From Sanghuangporus weigelae (taxonomy: Eukaryota > Basidiomycota > Agaricomycetes > Hymenochaetales > Hymenochaetaceae), in assembly GCA_033182465.1 (NCBI GenBank), contig CP137319.1:2914001-2978000 (forward strand): DNA of 64,000 nucleotides, read 5' to 3'. The notes below the pieces were generated by a model, which was given only the letters and a program-made list of their open reading frames with translations, was not told the origin of the DNA and searched no databases. Each line of letters opens with the position of its first letter. Within the stretch, counting starts at the first letter, position 1. Position numbers and translations under genes: made by a program. Below are positions 23,390-34,778 of the stretch, piece after piece.

Positions 23390-24780
23390 TCACTCTATGA
23401 TGCCCAGAAGCCACTGCAACGCATACTCTGTATCTAGCTCGAATTTGGCGGATCCGCTAAGCTTAGGGTACGTTAAATGAAAGCCGTGCGGAAGACCAGG
23501 ATATCTAAAGCGAATCAATACTATGGATAAGCCCAAACAATATGAGCACATACATGAGTAATTTTGTTTTGACTCCCGCCTCACGTAGGACCTTTTCATA
23601 CAATATCCCTTCGTCCCGCAAAGGATCAAGTCCTGCCACTTGAATAACAGCAGGTGGAAGGTCTTCATGCTTCAAAAGAAGGGGGGACACCTCAGGCTCA
23701 TGAGCCGGGGCACGCAGCGTATCGTCTGTAACAGGTAGTCGGGATAATTAGCAATGGATTTTGACAGAAAAGTACAGAAAAGACATACTGTACATTTGGA
23801 AGACCATTTCGCGCGTCAATATTGTCATTTTCTTGTACTGCTCTTCTACGTTTATCGATAAGAGTTGAGACTTGCACCTTTTCAAAATCAGTCATCAGAA
23901 AACTTCCGTATAAGGAGACGTACTCATCAGGATAAGCACTAGGATTGCATATGGGAGGGACCTGCAGTATCTGCCCCGTTAAACGTCTTCCCTCGAAGAA
24001 TGGGTCGTCCCGAACGCGATGTGCAATTACTGCCGCCATATTTGCCCCAGCAGATGTGCCGCCGATGATGAACCCCTTTGTGAGATCTGCTCCGATCATA
24101 TCGGCATTGCCCGCGACCTAAGGTGATGCCATGAACATAGTAGCGTTAGACTTGCAGAACAATGGCAAACCCATCGTAAACCATCAAAGCAGTCATTCAG
24201 GGAAATAGGGAATGCGTTTTCCGGTCCCTTCCTGCGTGAAATGAAACATAAGATCCCATAGAAAGTAGGCATTGCCCAAGCTAAGTGACTACCTATACTC
24301 CAACATCACGACAGATAGTCCATATTTCACGCATGCGATACGCAACCTAAAGTCATCGAAACTAATCGTTCCGGCCGAGAATCCTGTCTAAGCATTAGCA
24401 GATGAATGATCCAAAAGAGGAAAGGAAATGTACCTCCTCCATGGATCCATACCACACATGGAAAAGACGCTTGTTCATGACTAGAGTGAGACGGGCGTAC
24501 TGTTCTGACTAGGGTAGAAGCACCGTCGAGATGAGGAACCTCTCGATCGGCAACATCATACAAGGCATCTAAATCGTTTGTTGAGCAATGGATGCATAAG
24601 TCATCAACACATACCCTGAGGAAGATGAGGACGAAAGTGCTCCTGAATCGTCCCAACAAACAAATTATCAACAATGTTCCGTACGACCGCAAGATCGTTT
24701 GACGGCGGTCTATAGGGAACACTATTGAATAATCCCGCGTACTCAGGGTCTGGAGTCGACAAATACGCGTTCTGCGACAT
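23390..24780 (-). CDS. Alpha/beta hydrolase, HSL/acetyl-esterase type
   Basis: The start at 24780 is MSQNAYLSTPDPEYAGL. Spliced motifs in order are FPCVVWIHGGG-FSAG (the HGGG oxyanion-hole signature of the hormone-sensitive-lipase family), FIIGGTSAGANMAAVIAHR with the nucleophile serine in GTSAG, AVIQVAGLDPLRDEG with the acid, and YPGLPHGFHLTYP with the catalytic histidine; the end is WLLGIIE at 23390. The full triad is therefore visible. The product is about 350 residues. The junction near 23860-23940, between PSAYPDE and MTILTREMVFQMY, could not be joined cleanly, so a small exon or a frameshift may exist there. It is a likely cytosolic esterase of small acyl esters; the substrate is unknown. 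Confidence 0.78.
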
Positions 24781-25214
24781 GCTGTCTCTATGGAAAGTCC
24801 AGAAGAAGGCGAAAGTGCCTACTTTATATGTAACAGAAGAGATTGAGCATCGTTCTGTCCTGGAGATAGGTGGTGTGGAAATACGTCAGGAAAACGTTTA
24901 CGTTACGTGGTGGGGAGTTTCTGGGGTACGATGTCGTCGTGCCTCATCAACATGTTACCTCCATATGGCACGGGTCACTTCATTCTTCCTTCTTCTCACC
25001 ATCACGTAGAAGTCATGGTGATGTTGATGGTGAATAAGAAAGCAAATCAAATCGGCACAATCAACATTTGCATTTGCATGAGAATTTCCTGTCGCTCGCT
25101 CCAATAACGCCGTGATAGATTGCAGCGAATGATGTTCGTGTCGGCGGTTTATAACCACGCCGTCTGATTACTCTGTCTCTCTTGTCTCGCTTTCTGTCTC
25201 GTTGTGTCTTGACC

Positions 25215-27852
25215 ATGGCTGAGTCGATTACTGACAATCCTATCATCGTGAATCTTAGTGACACATACGGATGCTTGCTCATTAGGGCACCGCAGCGTAT
25301 CGTATATAGCGTATACGATACGGCGTATACGCTATACGCGCGTATGCGTATCAGCTCAAGCAACTGGATTATACGCGTGTATTTATACGACGTATGCGTG
25401 TAATATTTTGGAAAATTTGGCGTATACGGCGTATACGTGCGTATATTTTTGGGCCTGAAAACAGTAAGAAATCTCGCACTCGAATGAGAAATTTGCCTCT
25501 TTGCTTCGAAATTAGACATAACTCACCGAAATCTTACTGTTGGGTGTGTGGTCACGGTCTCTAGTACACGTCCAGCATAATATTTAGAGTTGTCTCGCTT
25601 ATAATGCATAAATTACGTAATTTCATACTCCTTTATCTGACAGATTTCTGGCAGAACCTCGTCATTTGTGCACAAAAATATTTGTATTAGGTGTCTCACC
25701 TTAAGGGTCGCAATGAAAGTATTTTCTAGGCACAAACATGACGTGAAATGGTCAGAATGTTGTGTTGTTGGTGTGGACCCATATATGCCGTATACGCCGT
25801 ATATATACGTGCATATCTGTATCTCAGTTCAAAATCAAATATACACTCGTATTTTATACGAGCGTATGTGTATATGCCTAAAATTATACATGCGTACTGT
25901 ATACAATACGCACGGAGCCCTATTGCTCATTGGTGCATTTCTTTCTTGTGCCCTTTGGGGAGTATCAACTAGTGTAAGCCTGCCATTTCAGCTTTGATAT
26001 TGCGACTAAATAGTATCTGTTCAGGTTTCTGTTTTTCTCCCGGTATATGTTGTAATCAAGAGATCTGGTCTTCATCTGCTGACACACACCTCTAAGCTAC
26101 CGTTACAAGTCGGACGGTTGGAAGAAAACGCTTCTTGTATGTTTATCCGACTCCGCCTAGCTCATTTCTGATACTCTTTCGACGCAAAGGTAATCTTTCT
26201 TTGGTATGTTCAATCTACAGTCATTATCCCTTTGTACCATAGCTTAGTTGGTCGATTAGGTTGGTCAATACTGCGAACGAGGTGTTAGTTATCGAGGCCG
26301 GTACGAGATCCGTTCACCAATGCTCCGCGGAGTTTTGGAACTCATACATTTTCAAGTCTGGTCGATTCTCATTCCCCGCTATGGGAGCGTTTCGAGTCTC
26401 AATGAAACTCGACCGTAAGTGTGTTTTCGTAAGTGCTTTGTAACGATGAACTGAGAACCATTTTTAACACAAACAGTACTTTGATGGTATTTTTTGTTTA
26501 CCGGTTATGAGGATATCGAAAAACTGACTTCCTGCCAGCATCACGGTTGGGTGGCGGTGGGTCCCCTGACAACATCCTATGCCCATGTACTTACGCGATA
26601 TCAGCAAATTGTTGCTCTTTCAGTTCAACTATTCTTCATTCTCAGGATCTTCATGTGTGAGTATCCTTTGCGATCAAGCTATGCACATGATAAGTAAAAG
26701 TCGACTAGTCAACGGGAAGAAGTGGATGATTCCGCTCGTATTGGTACTGTGGTTGATATCTCTTCTTCTATTAATGACTAACTATTTTCCACAGGCCGCT
26801 CTTTCTCTTTATCAACTCAGTCAGTGACTTGTGAAATTGTATGTGTGGTCACTGAGAATCTATTCCTTACGATAGTAATCATCATTCGTAAGTGCATCTC
26901 TGGACTGCAAATGATTGATGCTTACCATCGGTATCCAAAGCTTACGATGTCTTCATGTATGTTCATTGATATTCTCGAATTGCATAATCTCATTGATTAG
27001 ATACGGATCCGGAGCGACTGCAGACGCCCTATCTAGTACAAAGGCTACAGTGAGTTGAGTTCTAAATGGGATTCGCTATGCTGACCAATTACAGGCGATG
27101 GTTTTGGCTCTGCGCGCAGGCACAGCTGTTGATGACATTGCGATAGCAGGATGTATGATGTATTACGTGTTCCGTCAAGGCAGCTCCGAATACCAAGAGT
27201 ACTCTTTCTTGCTCTGTTCCTATCGCTTGTCATTCTCATTTCCTTTTTCCAGCACACAACGCGTTATCTATAGACTTCTCTTGGTCACAGTAAATACCGG
27301 ATTTTGGACTGCTGTTCTTGCAATCGTGGAGCTTTCTCTAGTAAGTTTCTTTGGCTAGTAACCGGCAGGATGCTGAAGGACTATCCTCCCAGGTCGCGAG
27401 ATTCCCAGATGGTCTTGAATTCATGGTTGTGGAGGGTCCGCTCTGCTCCTTGTACCTTAGCTCACTCCTTGCCTGTCTCAACACTAGGCGATATATAAGA
27501 GAAGGAAGAAATGCAGGGGCCAGTTTCAAGGAGACGCCTTTGAGTCTGATCGGAGGAACAAGGGCTAGAGAAGTACCCCTACTCCTGAGACCTCTCAAAA
27601 GTGGTGGGACGTTAAGTAATGCCACGGTAATACTGATCTTGGCTGCTGTAATATGGCGTATCACTTACAAGACCAGCAGGATACAACCACAATGATAAAA
27701 GTTGAGACATCAGAGGCTCGCGCTGTGGACTACAGCTTAAACGATTCATCAGATATTACGGTCAAGTGTGTCAAGGTAATTGAATGACCGATGCTGTTTT
27801 TACGATACCATTCTTATTAACTCCATAGGATCTGACAGAGCAGTCTGTTTGA
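25215..27852 (+). pseudogene. DUF6534 membrane protein gene broken by a hAT-type insertion
   Basis: Exon 1 begins at ATG 25215 (MAESITDNPIIVNLSD, then TYGCLLI). It resumes after the mobile element with GAFLSCALWGVST at 25931. The two halves join in frame if the element and one 8-bp duplication are removed. Later exons fit DUF6534 proteins: YRYKSDGWKKTLLVIFLWLV, NTANEVLVIEA, IPRYGSVSSLNETRP, VQLFFILRIFM, NGKKWMIPLVLVLWLISLL, RVIYRLLLVTVNTGFW, FMVVEGPLCSLYLSSLLACL and NTRRYIRE. The likely stop is at 27850-27852. With the insertion in place the frame hits a stop at 25401-25403. The rest of the gene looks open, so the insertion may be the first lesion. The function of the family is unknown. Confidence 0.75.
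25283..25922. mobile_element. hAT-type non-autonomous element A (640 bp)
   Basis: The element begins TAGGGCACCG and ends CGGAGCCCTA, an imperfect terminal inverted repeat. It is flanked on both sides by the perfect 8-bp target duplication TTGCTCAT (25275-25282 and 25923-25930). An 8-bp duplication with TAGGG termini is the hallmark of the hAT superfamily. Both ends are packed with alternating CGTATACG-type words. There is no transposase frame. It sits in coding exon 1 of the DUF6534 gene. Confidence 0.88.
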
Positions 27853-28242
27853 TTAAGCCGGTACTCTGTGTTGTCTGCGCGAGCATGACCCATGTTTTAT
27901 TAATCCATGGAGATTTTTGATTTTTAGTGTGATTAGAAAGTTGGGTTTATAAAAAATGAAATTATCTATCGATATTTGAGATGGTTCGGAAGTAAAATCC
28001 GGGGCAGTTGATGCATCAGAAATATACAATTCGATACAAGGTAGATTGAACTGTATCATTCCGGACATGATCCGTAAAGAGTGGAGCAAGGGAAATGAGG
28101 TTTCTGGGAAAATGATAGAACATCGATAGAAGGCGATTGAAATTGTCTTCAACAATCTTTGAGGCCGCAGAATTGCATGCACAAGTCGCAACACCAGAGC
28201 GTGGGAATACGTCACGTAATCAAGTCAATGAGGAACAGTAGT
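27853..28242. other. Intergenic, nothing recognised
   Basis: AT-rich sequence between the broken DUF6534 gene and the next mobile element. One minus-strand open frame (27853-28215) has no motif. Confidence 0.4.
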
Positions 28243-28878
28243 TAGTGTTCCGACCGAATGCGTATAATGCGTATACGGCTTTCCGTATACGGGATACGGC
28301 CGTATCGTATAAGAGAAAAAGAAGAAAATATACGGCCCGTATATATACGGCCGTATTCCGTATAGAGTTGGGAAAGAAATGCCGTATACGGCATATGCGC
28401 CATATACGGAACTCCACCTCGCATGCCCTTTGTAAGGTATTTGTCCCTGCCTTCCATGCGGGGAGCAGATTATTTTCTTTGGAAATCATAATTTGAGTGT
28501 TACCAAGCACGGCAGGACTGGTGTCAGCAAAAGTTTGGCAATATGCAACCAGGTAAGCGATTATTCACACACATCCGGTGATCACATATACGCTGATCTG
28601 TTCGGACAGCTATGAAAATCATCCCTAAGCACCTTTATCAGTGAACAGAACCTTCATTGTATCGAGAAAGACTTTGAACACTTTGAAAAAATATTTGTTA
28701 GTATGTCCTGATGTGGTAGAGTTACGGAACCTCCGTATACGCCGTATTCCCGTATACGGGTGTTCCGTATCCGTATGAGACCTTGACCACCAAATATACG
28801 GCCGTATTTCATACGGTCGTATCCGTATAAGACTCGAGTTATACGGCCATATCCGTATACGATACGGTCGGAACCCTA
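28243..28878. mobile_element. hAT-type non-autonomous element B (636 bp)
   Basis: The element starts TAGTGTTCCGACCG and ends CGGTCGGAACCCTA. It is flanked by the 8-bp duplication ACAGTAGT (28235-28242 and 28879-28886). Both ends, about 190 bp left and 150 bp right, are dense in GTATACGG/CCGTATAC words; the middle is unrelated unique sequence. Element C at 32058 is a close copy. No transposase is encoded, and open frames inside are by-products of the palindromic repeats. Confidence 0.88.
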
Positions 28879-28889
28879 ACAGTAGTACA

Positions 28890-29318
28890 CTAGTTCCTAG
28901 AGAATTGTGGAATGCCTCTCTTGATCAGGTAGTAGGACATGGATACCGCAACGAATATGTCAACCACCACACTGCACGCGCGCAACGAGATATTCAGCGC
29001 CTACACGAGGAAAACCTGCATACGCGTCAAGCGTCAAATTGAGAACGGTTTGATCTTACTGTGATGGAGGATGTCGAGAGAACGGCGAAGGTATAATTCC
29101 GATGCCTGCAGAAATATACTAAGGGTACGAACGCCAGAAAATAGACATCTTTCGCATACATGATGTCTTGATACGCTGGCACGACACTCGAAATCAGATA
29201 AACTCAGTCTTTCCGAGATGATATTTGGACTTACGGATACTTTCAACTATGACAGTACTAGTATACAGACGATTAGCGCGAAATAGTTGAGTGGAGCTTA
29301 TGAAAACTGACAAAGTTG
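28890..29318. other. Intergenic or decayed 5' part of the P450 relic
   Basis: Nothing firmly recognisable. If the P450 relic downstream was once complete, its 5' exons should lie here or have been displaced by element B; no I-helix or K-helix motif was found. Confidence 0.35.
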
Positions 29319-29720
29319 CCGACCAGAACGCTGGCTTGATGATCTGCCGTCCGAGGTCAAACAATATCCAGGATGGTCCAACCTGTTAGTGTTTAGCGAT
29401 GGTCCAAGGAGCTGCATTGGTTCACGACTTGGTGGGTTCTGCCAATTTCGTTGACTAGTGTAATGAGACTAAATCACTTCATTCGAAGCAATGTTCCAAT
29501 ACAAAGTTCGATGCCTTCTCGTCCTTTTGAATACACTGTACTGCTCTGCGTAGGTAATCTTGAGCGGTCTAGTTACGCGCTTCCGCTTCGGAGCCGTACC
29601 AGGAGAAGTAACGCTGAAGATCGCATCCAGTATTCAGCCATGGATAAAAGGACACGAAGACCGGGGCCCACAGCTGCCTGTCAATATCCAGCTAATATAG
29701 TATATAACATATAACTTGCC
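29319..29720 (+). pseudogene. Cytochrome P450 relic, heme-binding end
   Basis: Only the C-terminal P450 segment survives. RPERWLDDLPSEV is followed by LLVFSDGPRSCIGSRLG, the heme loop with its cysteine, at about 29329-29430. Further on, AMFQYKVRCLLVLLNT (about 29488-29535) and GEVTLKIASSIQPW (about 29605-29650) match the last helix and the terminal strand of basidiomycete P450s. These pieces do not form one clean frame. The N-terminal anchor, the I-helix and the ExxR helix are absent upstream. The heme-loop style differs from both other P450s here, so it derives from a third gene. Confidence 0.6.
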
Positions 29721-29976
29721 GTAACGAGTCTTCAGAAATCATGTTCTTGTACTATTTAATTCACAACATTGCTGGGCTGGTTGATAATAATATGATATTC
29801 GATTACGAAACACAACACTGGCACAGCTGGGAAACATAATATCTCCCAAAGATCTCCTTGGCGTTAAAAATTTGAATCAACAAAAGCTTAGAATCAAATT
29901 GCATGATAAGTAGTACGTCCGAACAATACACATAAGCACATGACAGCCCTATTCTTCCCAATCACGAACAGAAGGA

Positions 29977-31255
29977 TCAAGCTAAAGCAGCATCCATGTA
30001 TGCCTTGAATGTAACCTCAGGCATGTCCCATTGCATCTGAAACAAAGGCTGCATGTCATTTGACGTTCCTGAAGGAAATTATTTCCACACTTACAAAATG
30101 ATTAGCGCCTGGTATAACCTCGAAACGAACGTTGCCTCCTGCGTTCTTCTTATCATCATCTTGAATCGACCAAAGGGCGTTTAAGGAGAATGAACAAGTC
30201 ACATCTCCGGTGATAAGCGATATCTTCATCCGAGGAACAGTCTTTTTGCTATTAAGGCAAGCTTTGTTGTATATCGCATTAGCCTGGAGCATGGTCACGA
30301 ACATCGCCGGTAACTCCTGGGGTCCTTCTTCAACTATTTCGGCGAGATCTTGTGCCGACATATTGTAGATCGAGGGTGCACGGGACGCGCTGGGTACAAT
30401 ATACGACAGAACATCTACATCCCGAGTTGACAAATCTCCGTGATCGAAGTAAGATGTGATCCACCGAGTGTGAAATGGTGTCTGTAAGTCCGCTGGAATA
30501 GTAGTATCCGTATGGGGAGACCAAAGCTTAGGAGGAAGGGGAAGACCAAAGATAATAGACGGAGGCTCTGAGAAGGAAAAACCATCGTGAGAAAGCGTAA
30601 ACGCGGTATCTGATGCTTGGATGGACGAACCTTGCATGATGTGGGCGCGGAGATGAGTCTGAAAACGTTTCTGACCTTCGGCAGAAAGCCTCTCAATGTT
30701 CGCAATAGCCGCCGCAGTCAAGCCGCAGCCCGCTGACCATCCCAGCAAAGAAACACCACCGGTCTTCCCGTTGTCAGATATGGGAGGAATGCCATTCTGC
30801 TGTATGAACAGGTTGATGAATGTGGCTAGCTCATAGCCACGGTCATTCAGGTAAGCGGCTTTCTCGTCATCAGATCCTGTCATCAGCACGGCTGACTCGC
30901 TGTCGGAAACGGGTGTAGAGCCCGCATATCCGCGCCGATTTACTGCAACGAAACGGACATTCGAGTTTCGTGCGAGTTCCTGGACCTTTCTGAAGATCTC
31001 TAGGTAATATTGTAAGAGCGCGCCGGTAAAACAAAAACGAATCTGTAACGCACTACTAGAGAATCCCATCCCGTGAATCGCAATAATAGTGGTGTACGTG
31101 CCACCCTGGGATGGTACCCCACTGTCAAGAAAGGCAAATTTGACACCCTTGTCGTTGACCGTAAGCGACAACATTTCTCGTAAATCCTGTGAATGGGAGA
31201 CCGAATTTCGAGAACGAGAGCTGGACTTCTTTCTGAGAAACGAGAGAAGACGCAT
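29977..31255 (-). CDS. Alpha/beta hydrolase (apparently intact)
   Basis: The start MRLLSFLRKKSSSRSR at 31255 is preferred over an upstream ATG at 31315 because it gives a short basic leader. The core reads FAFLDSGVPS, TIIAIHGMGFSSS, RFVAVNRRGYAGSTPVSD, GVSLLGWSAGCGLTAAAIA (nucleophile serine in GWSAG), LITGD and FEVIPGANHF, the usual histidine strand. One 54-nt intron interrupts the lid after GFSSS, and a 3' intron joins GANHF to MQWDMPEVTFKAYM, ending at TGA 29977-29979. Length is about 400 residues. It is the only apparently complete member of the hydrolase family whose relics lie at 17.9, 20.0, 36.0 and 41.1 kb. The substrate is unknown. Confidence 0.75.
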
Positions 31256-31259
31256 GTGG

Positions 31260-32057
31260 CAGTATTTGACAGAGTGAGAGTCAACCCTTGTTCTCAGGAG
31301 CACGAGATCTATCAAGTGGCCGTCAAAAGTTGGACTGTCTCAGCAGGGAACAAATCTTTTTTCTTTTTAAGGTAGCATCAGAAGAAGACGTACCGCTACC
31401 GCATGGAATGCAGGAGGACTGCGAAGAGGTGAGGCGCCAGAGGGCTACCTTCTGGTCTCCACGATACCCGGTTTCTTGTCAGGACACCTGGACATGCCAG
31501 ATTTCATCCGAGCGGAAGATAACCAATCTGGCTCTGAACATCGAATTCTACGATGGTCTACGTGGGTTACGGATCTGTGACAAACGTTCTTCAACTTGAG
31601 TGCCTTTCCTATGCATCACCGTACTTCCTGAACCTCGATCAAGATCCGAAAACGAATTCCGCAGACGTCGTAAACTCGATCTAGGGTGCCATGTGTAAGG
31701 TCTGTCTAAGGAATGAAATGAAACGATCAAAGAGCGAGCTCATTTGAGCTTGACAGACCTGCATGACGGTCACGTGGCTCAGGCCTTGACTTTCCTTGTC
31801 ACACGTCACAACTTCGCGTGACATCTCGTAGCGTAGTAGTAGTAGTACCTCCTATCATGGTTGTCACAGGTCGAGCCGAATTATAAATCTTCTCGTCTGA
31901 AACTCTCAAGGACATGCGATAGAAAAATCGTAAAGAATTCTATCAGTAAGGAAAAAAGCTTCATTACTGGTAGCATCAATCATGGACCGTTCTCCAAACG
32001 AGACTCCGATCGCGAGTCAACTCTGTCTTTTACTTCATTGTCGAGCCCAGCTACGCG
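31260..32057. other. Intergenic, nothing recognised
   Basis: Open frames at 31288-31599 (plus) and 31548-31730 (minus) are motif-free. The region leads up to the target duplication of element C. Confidence 0.4.
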
Positions 32058-32666
32058 TAGTGTCCCGACCGCATGCGTATAATGCGTATACGGCTTTCCG
32101 TATATGGAATACGGCCGTATCGTATAAGAGAATAAGAAGAAAATATACGGTCGTATCTCGTATAGAGTTGGGAAAGAAATGCCGTATACGGCATATGCGC
32201 CATATACGGAACTCCACCTCGCATGCCCTTTGGAAGGGTATTTGTCCCTGCCTTCCATGCGGGGAGCAGATTGTTTTCTTTGGAGATCATAATTTGAGTG
32301 TTACCAAACACCGCAGGACTGGTGTCAATAATTTTTTTGGCAATATGCAACCGGGTAAGTGATTATTCACACACACCCGGTGATCACATATACGCTGATC
32401 TGCTCGGACACCTATGAAAATCGTCCCTAAGCACCATTATCAGTGAACAGAACCTTCATTGCATCGAGATAAACTTTGAACACTTTGAAAAAATATTTGT
32501 CAGTATGCCCTGATTTGGTAGAGTTCCGGAACCTTCGTATATGCCGTATGCCCCATATACTGGTGTTCCGCATCCGTATGAGACCTTGACCACCAAATAT
32601 GCGGCCGTATACGTATAAAGCTCGAGTTATACGGCCGTACCCGTATACGATACGGTCAGAACCCTA
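32058..32666. mobile_element. hAT-type non-autonomous element C (609 bp)
   Basis: This is a close copy of element B. It starts TAGTGTCCCGACCG and ends CGGTCAGAACCCTA, flanked by the perfect 8-bp duplication GCTACGCG (32050-32057 and 32667-32674). It lacks a few dozen bases of B in the left subterminal repeats. The interior is nearly identical over hundreds of bases, including GGCATATGCGCCATATACGG and GTGATCACATATACGCTGAT. It has no coding capacity. Confidence 0.9.
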
Positions 32667-32854
32667 GCTACGCGCTGTTCTTCCTCGAAATGGAAAACAG
32701 ATATACGCTTCAGGTTCGAAACAACTTGCAAACAATCTCAATTCAACACGGTCTGACTCGTATCTGATTAGCCTGCCTTTGTATCTCAAACTGAACTGCA
32801 GAGGTGAGAAGATTCTCTACTAATCGTATATGCCGGTATCACTAAGTTCAATAG

Positions 32855-33900
32855 ACTCGACAGGGTACACAGAGCCTTTACTGAATACTTTGGTGGTCGA
32901 CTTTCACTTGCACCGCTTGACACCATGAAACCGCGGGCTATACTGGACATGGGGTAATAACAAACAAACCGATCTGCGACATGTCTAATCGACTTTTGTC
33001 CTAGTTGTGGAAGTGGTGCTTGGTAACGATGTCAAGAAATGGAAGTGCTATAGCTTCTTATGACGATTGTAGGGCCATCGACGCTGCTGTGAGATTCCCT
33101 GAAGCAACAGTTCATGCTGTTGATATTAGCCCGCTCCCATCTCGGTTCGTTTCTCGATGTTATTCTCTGCTCCTACAGATCTTATTTCATTTTCACTTTA
33201 GTAGCCTTCCTTTAAATGTGCAATTTCAGGAATCTTCGCGACCCGTTTCCGTTCGAGAAGGCCAGCTTTGATATTATACACATTCGCATGGTTTTGCTTC
33301 ATGAAAGTGACCTTTTCCGACTCTCTATAGTTGATCCTGACTGATGGGTTACCGTTTCTAGCTACCTGGCGTTGAACAATTCTTGCATCGTGTCGCAGCA
33401 TTAATCAAACCATCTGGATGGTTACTTATCGAGGAGCCGGACGACGACGATCCATCGCAAGACGGAACGAGGCGGGGAATAGCAGTGCAATCGCTCTTGG
33501 TGGCCAAATTACATAGTATCATACGCTCACACGGCTCCGAGCCTTGTATCGGTAAAGACCTTCAACGTATACTCGCATCTTCTGGACAGTTCAGTGAGGT
33601 CAATGTGGAAAAAATCACCATTCCGATGTGCGGTCAACCCGTTGGTGCGTAGCTCAGCTAGACGAACCTTTGAAATTTACATCTAATTCTAAGAAATTTA
33701 AAGCCTCGGCGGCCATGCAGAAGTTCAGCTTGGTCTGGCGCGATTCACACTTGGACATAGCAATCTCTCTTCCGGCTTTGTATTCCGCTCAAGGGCTCAC
33801 TGAGGAGATGGCGAAGCAATTTCGGGAAGATCTAGAAGACGTGACTCGAGAATTCACTGCATGTATATATTTAACATGGTCAATGTGGAAAACAGACTAA
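32855..33900 (+). pseudogene. SAM-dependent methyltransferase, frameshifted
   Basis: This is a class I methyltransferase of the fungal LaeA/UbiE-like type. Exons read LSLAPLDTMKPRAILDMGCG, SGAWAIDAAVRFPEATVHAV (motif I as LDMGCGSGAW), DISPLPS, NLRDPFPFEKASFDIIHIRM, AALIKPSGWLLIEEPDDDDP and CIGKDLQRILASSGQFSEVN, ending GLTEEMAKQFREDLEDVTRE and YLTWSMWK with TAA at 33898-33900. Two joins fail: between NVQFQ and NLRDPF (about 33230) and after KITIPMCGQPVG (about 33650), where the frame changes without room for an intron. The gene is therefore probably inactivated, though unusual splicing or sequence errors could mimic this. The 5' exon was not fixed. Confidence 0.65.
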
Positions 33901-34778
33901 AGTATGCAGTCTCTATATCCGCTCATTGGACCGCAGTATCCGAGAATGGTAGCTGAACGACCTTGAATGATAATAGAAGAGTAAAGCTATTAAAATAGTC
34001 GCTAGCAGCTTAGATCCGAAGGAATAATAGTATCGGATGTGATTAAGGCTGATATTGTCTACGTTCTATACTGGTACTTGTGATTCATTTGTCCAATGAG
34101 ATTTTGTTCTGACGATGTTCCTTTCTTCGAAGTCAGCGGTGTAAGAACGGAGATGCATGTCCGTGGATTGCCATACTGGCTCAGAAAGCATGTTGCTGTT
34201 GATTCTCCTGAATTCTCCTGGTCCGTGGGTGAATGCGAACGTGGCTTCTGTTCCATAGCGCTACCAGTCATACTTTGATCGCACATAATGACGACAAAAA
34301 GGTCCAAGATGCGGGAAGACGCTTCGCCGACAACAACGAACCGCCGTATGGCTGTGCAAGATTGCTGCTTTCAAGTATTTGACTTCCAGAAAGTACAGCG
34401 GGTAATTAGCGATGCATTCTTGAGATGTGAACTCATCAGGAAGTCTGATAGGACCGTCTTGCACTGAAATCTCTATCCCCTAAATGCCGCAGTTCTTGAC
34501 GTGCATTTGTATCAAATGAAATGTGAGAATCCTCAGCGTCCGCATCGACCCCGAAACGCTCTCTCGACAATTTCATCTTCGGAAAATTTGACAATTCGTT
34601 AGTCCCCATGTGCATCATGCATGCACCTCTCGTGAAGTAAAGGATGAATTGGTATTTTCTTATGTATTACTTCCGCATCGAAGAACCTTTTAACGACCCA
34701 TGCCTGTGAAAATCCAGATTTCGTGTATTAAATGTTAACGGCCAATGAAGTTATCCTGCTAGTACGGATCGGCTCCAT
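33901..34778. other. Intergenic; one unassigned possible exon
   Basis: A minus-strand stretch at about 34410-34618 reads NFPKMKLSRERFGVDADAED and could be an exon of an unidentified gene continuing towards 34080, but no family or consistent splicing was found. Confidence 0.3.

Noticed and set aside
28220-28510. Open frames inside elements B and C on both strands
   Set aside because: Products of the palindromic GTATACGG repeats (repeating Arg-Ile-Tyr-Ala patterns); no transposase or other domain.
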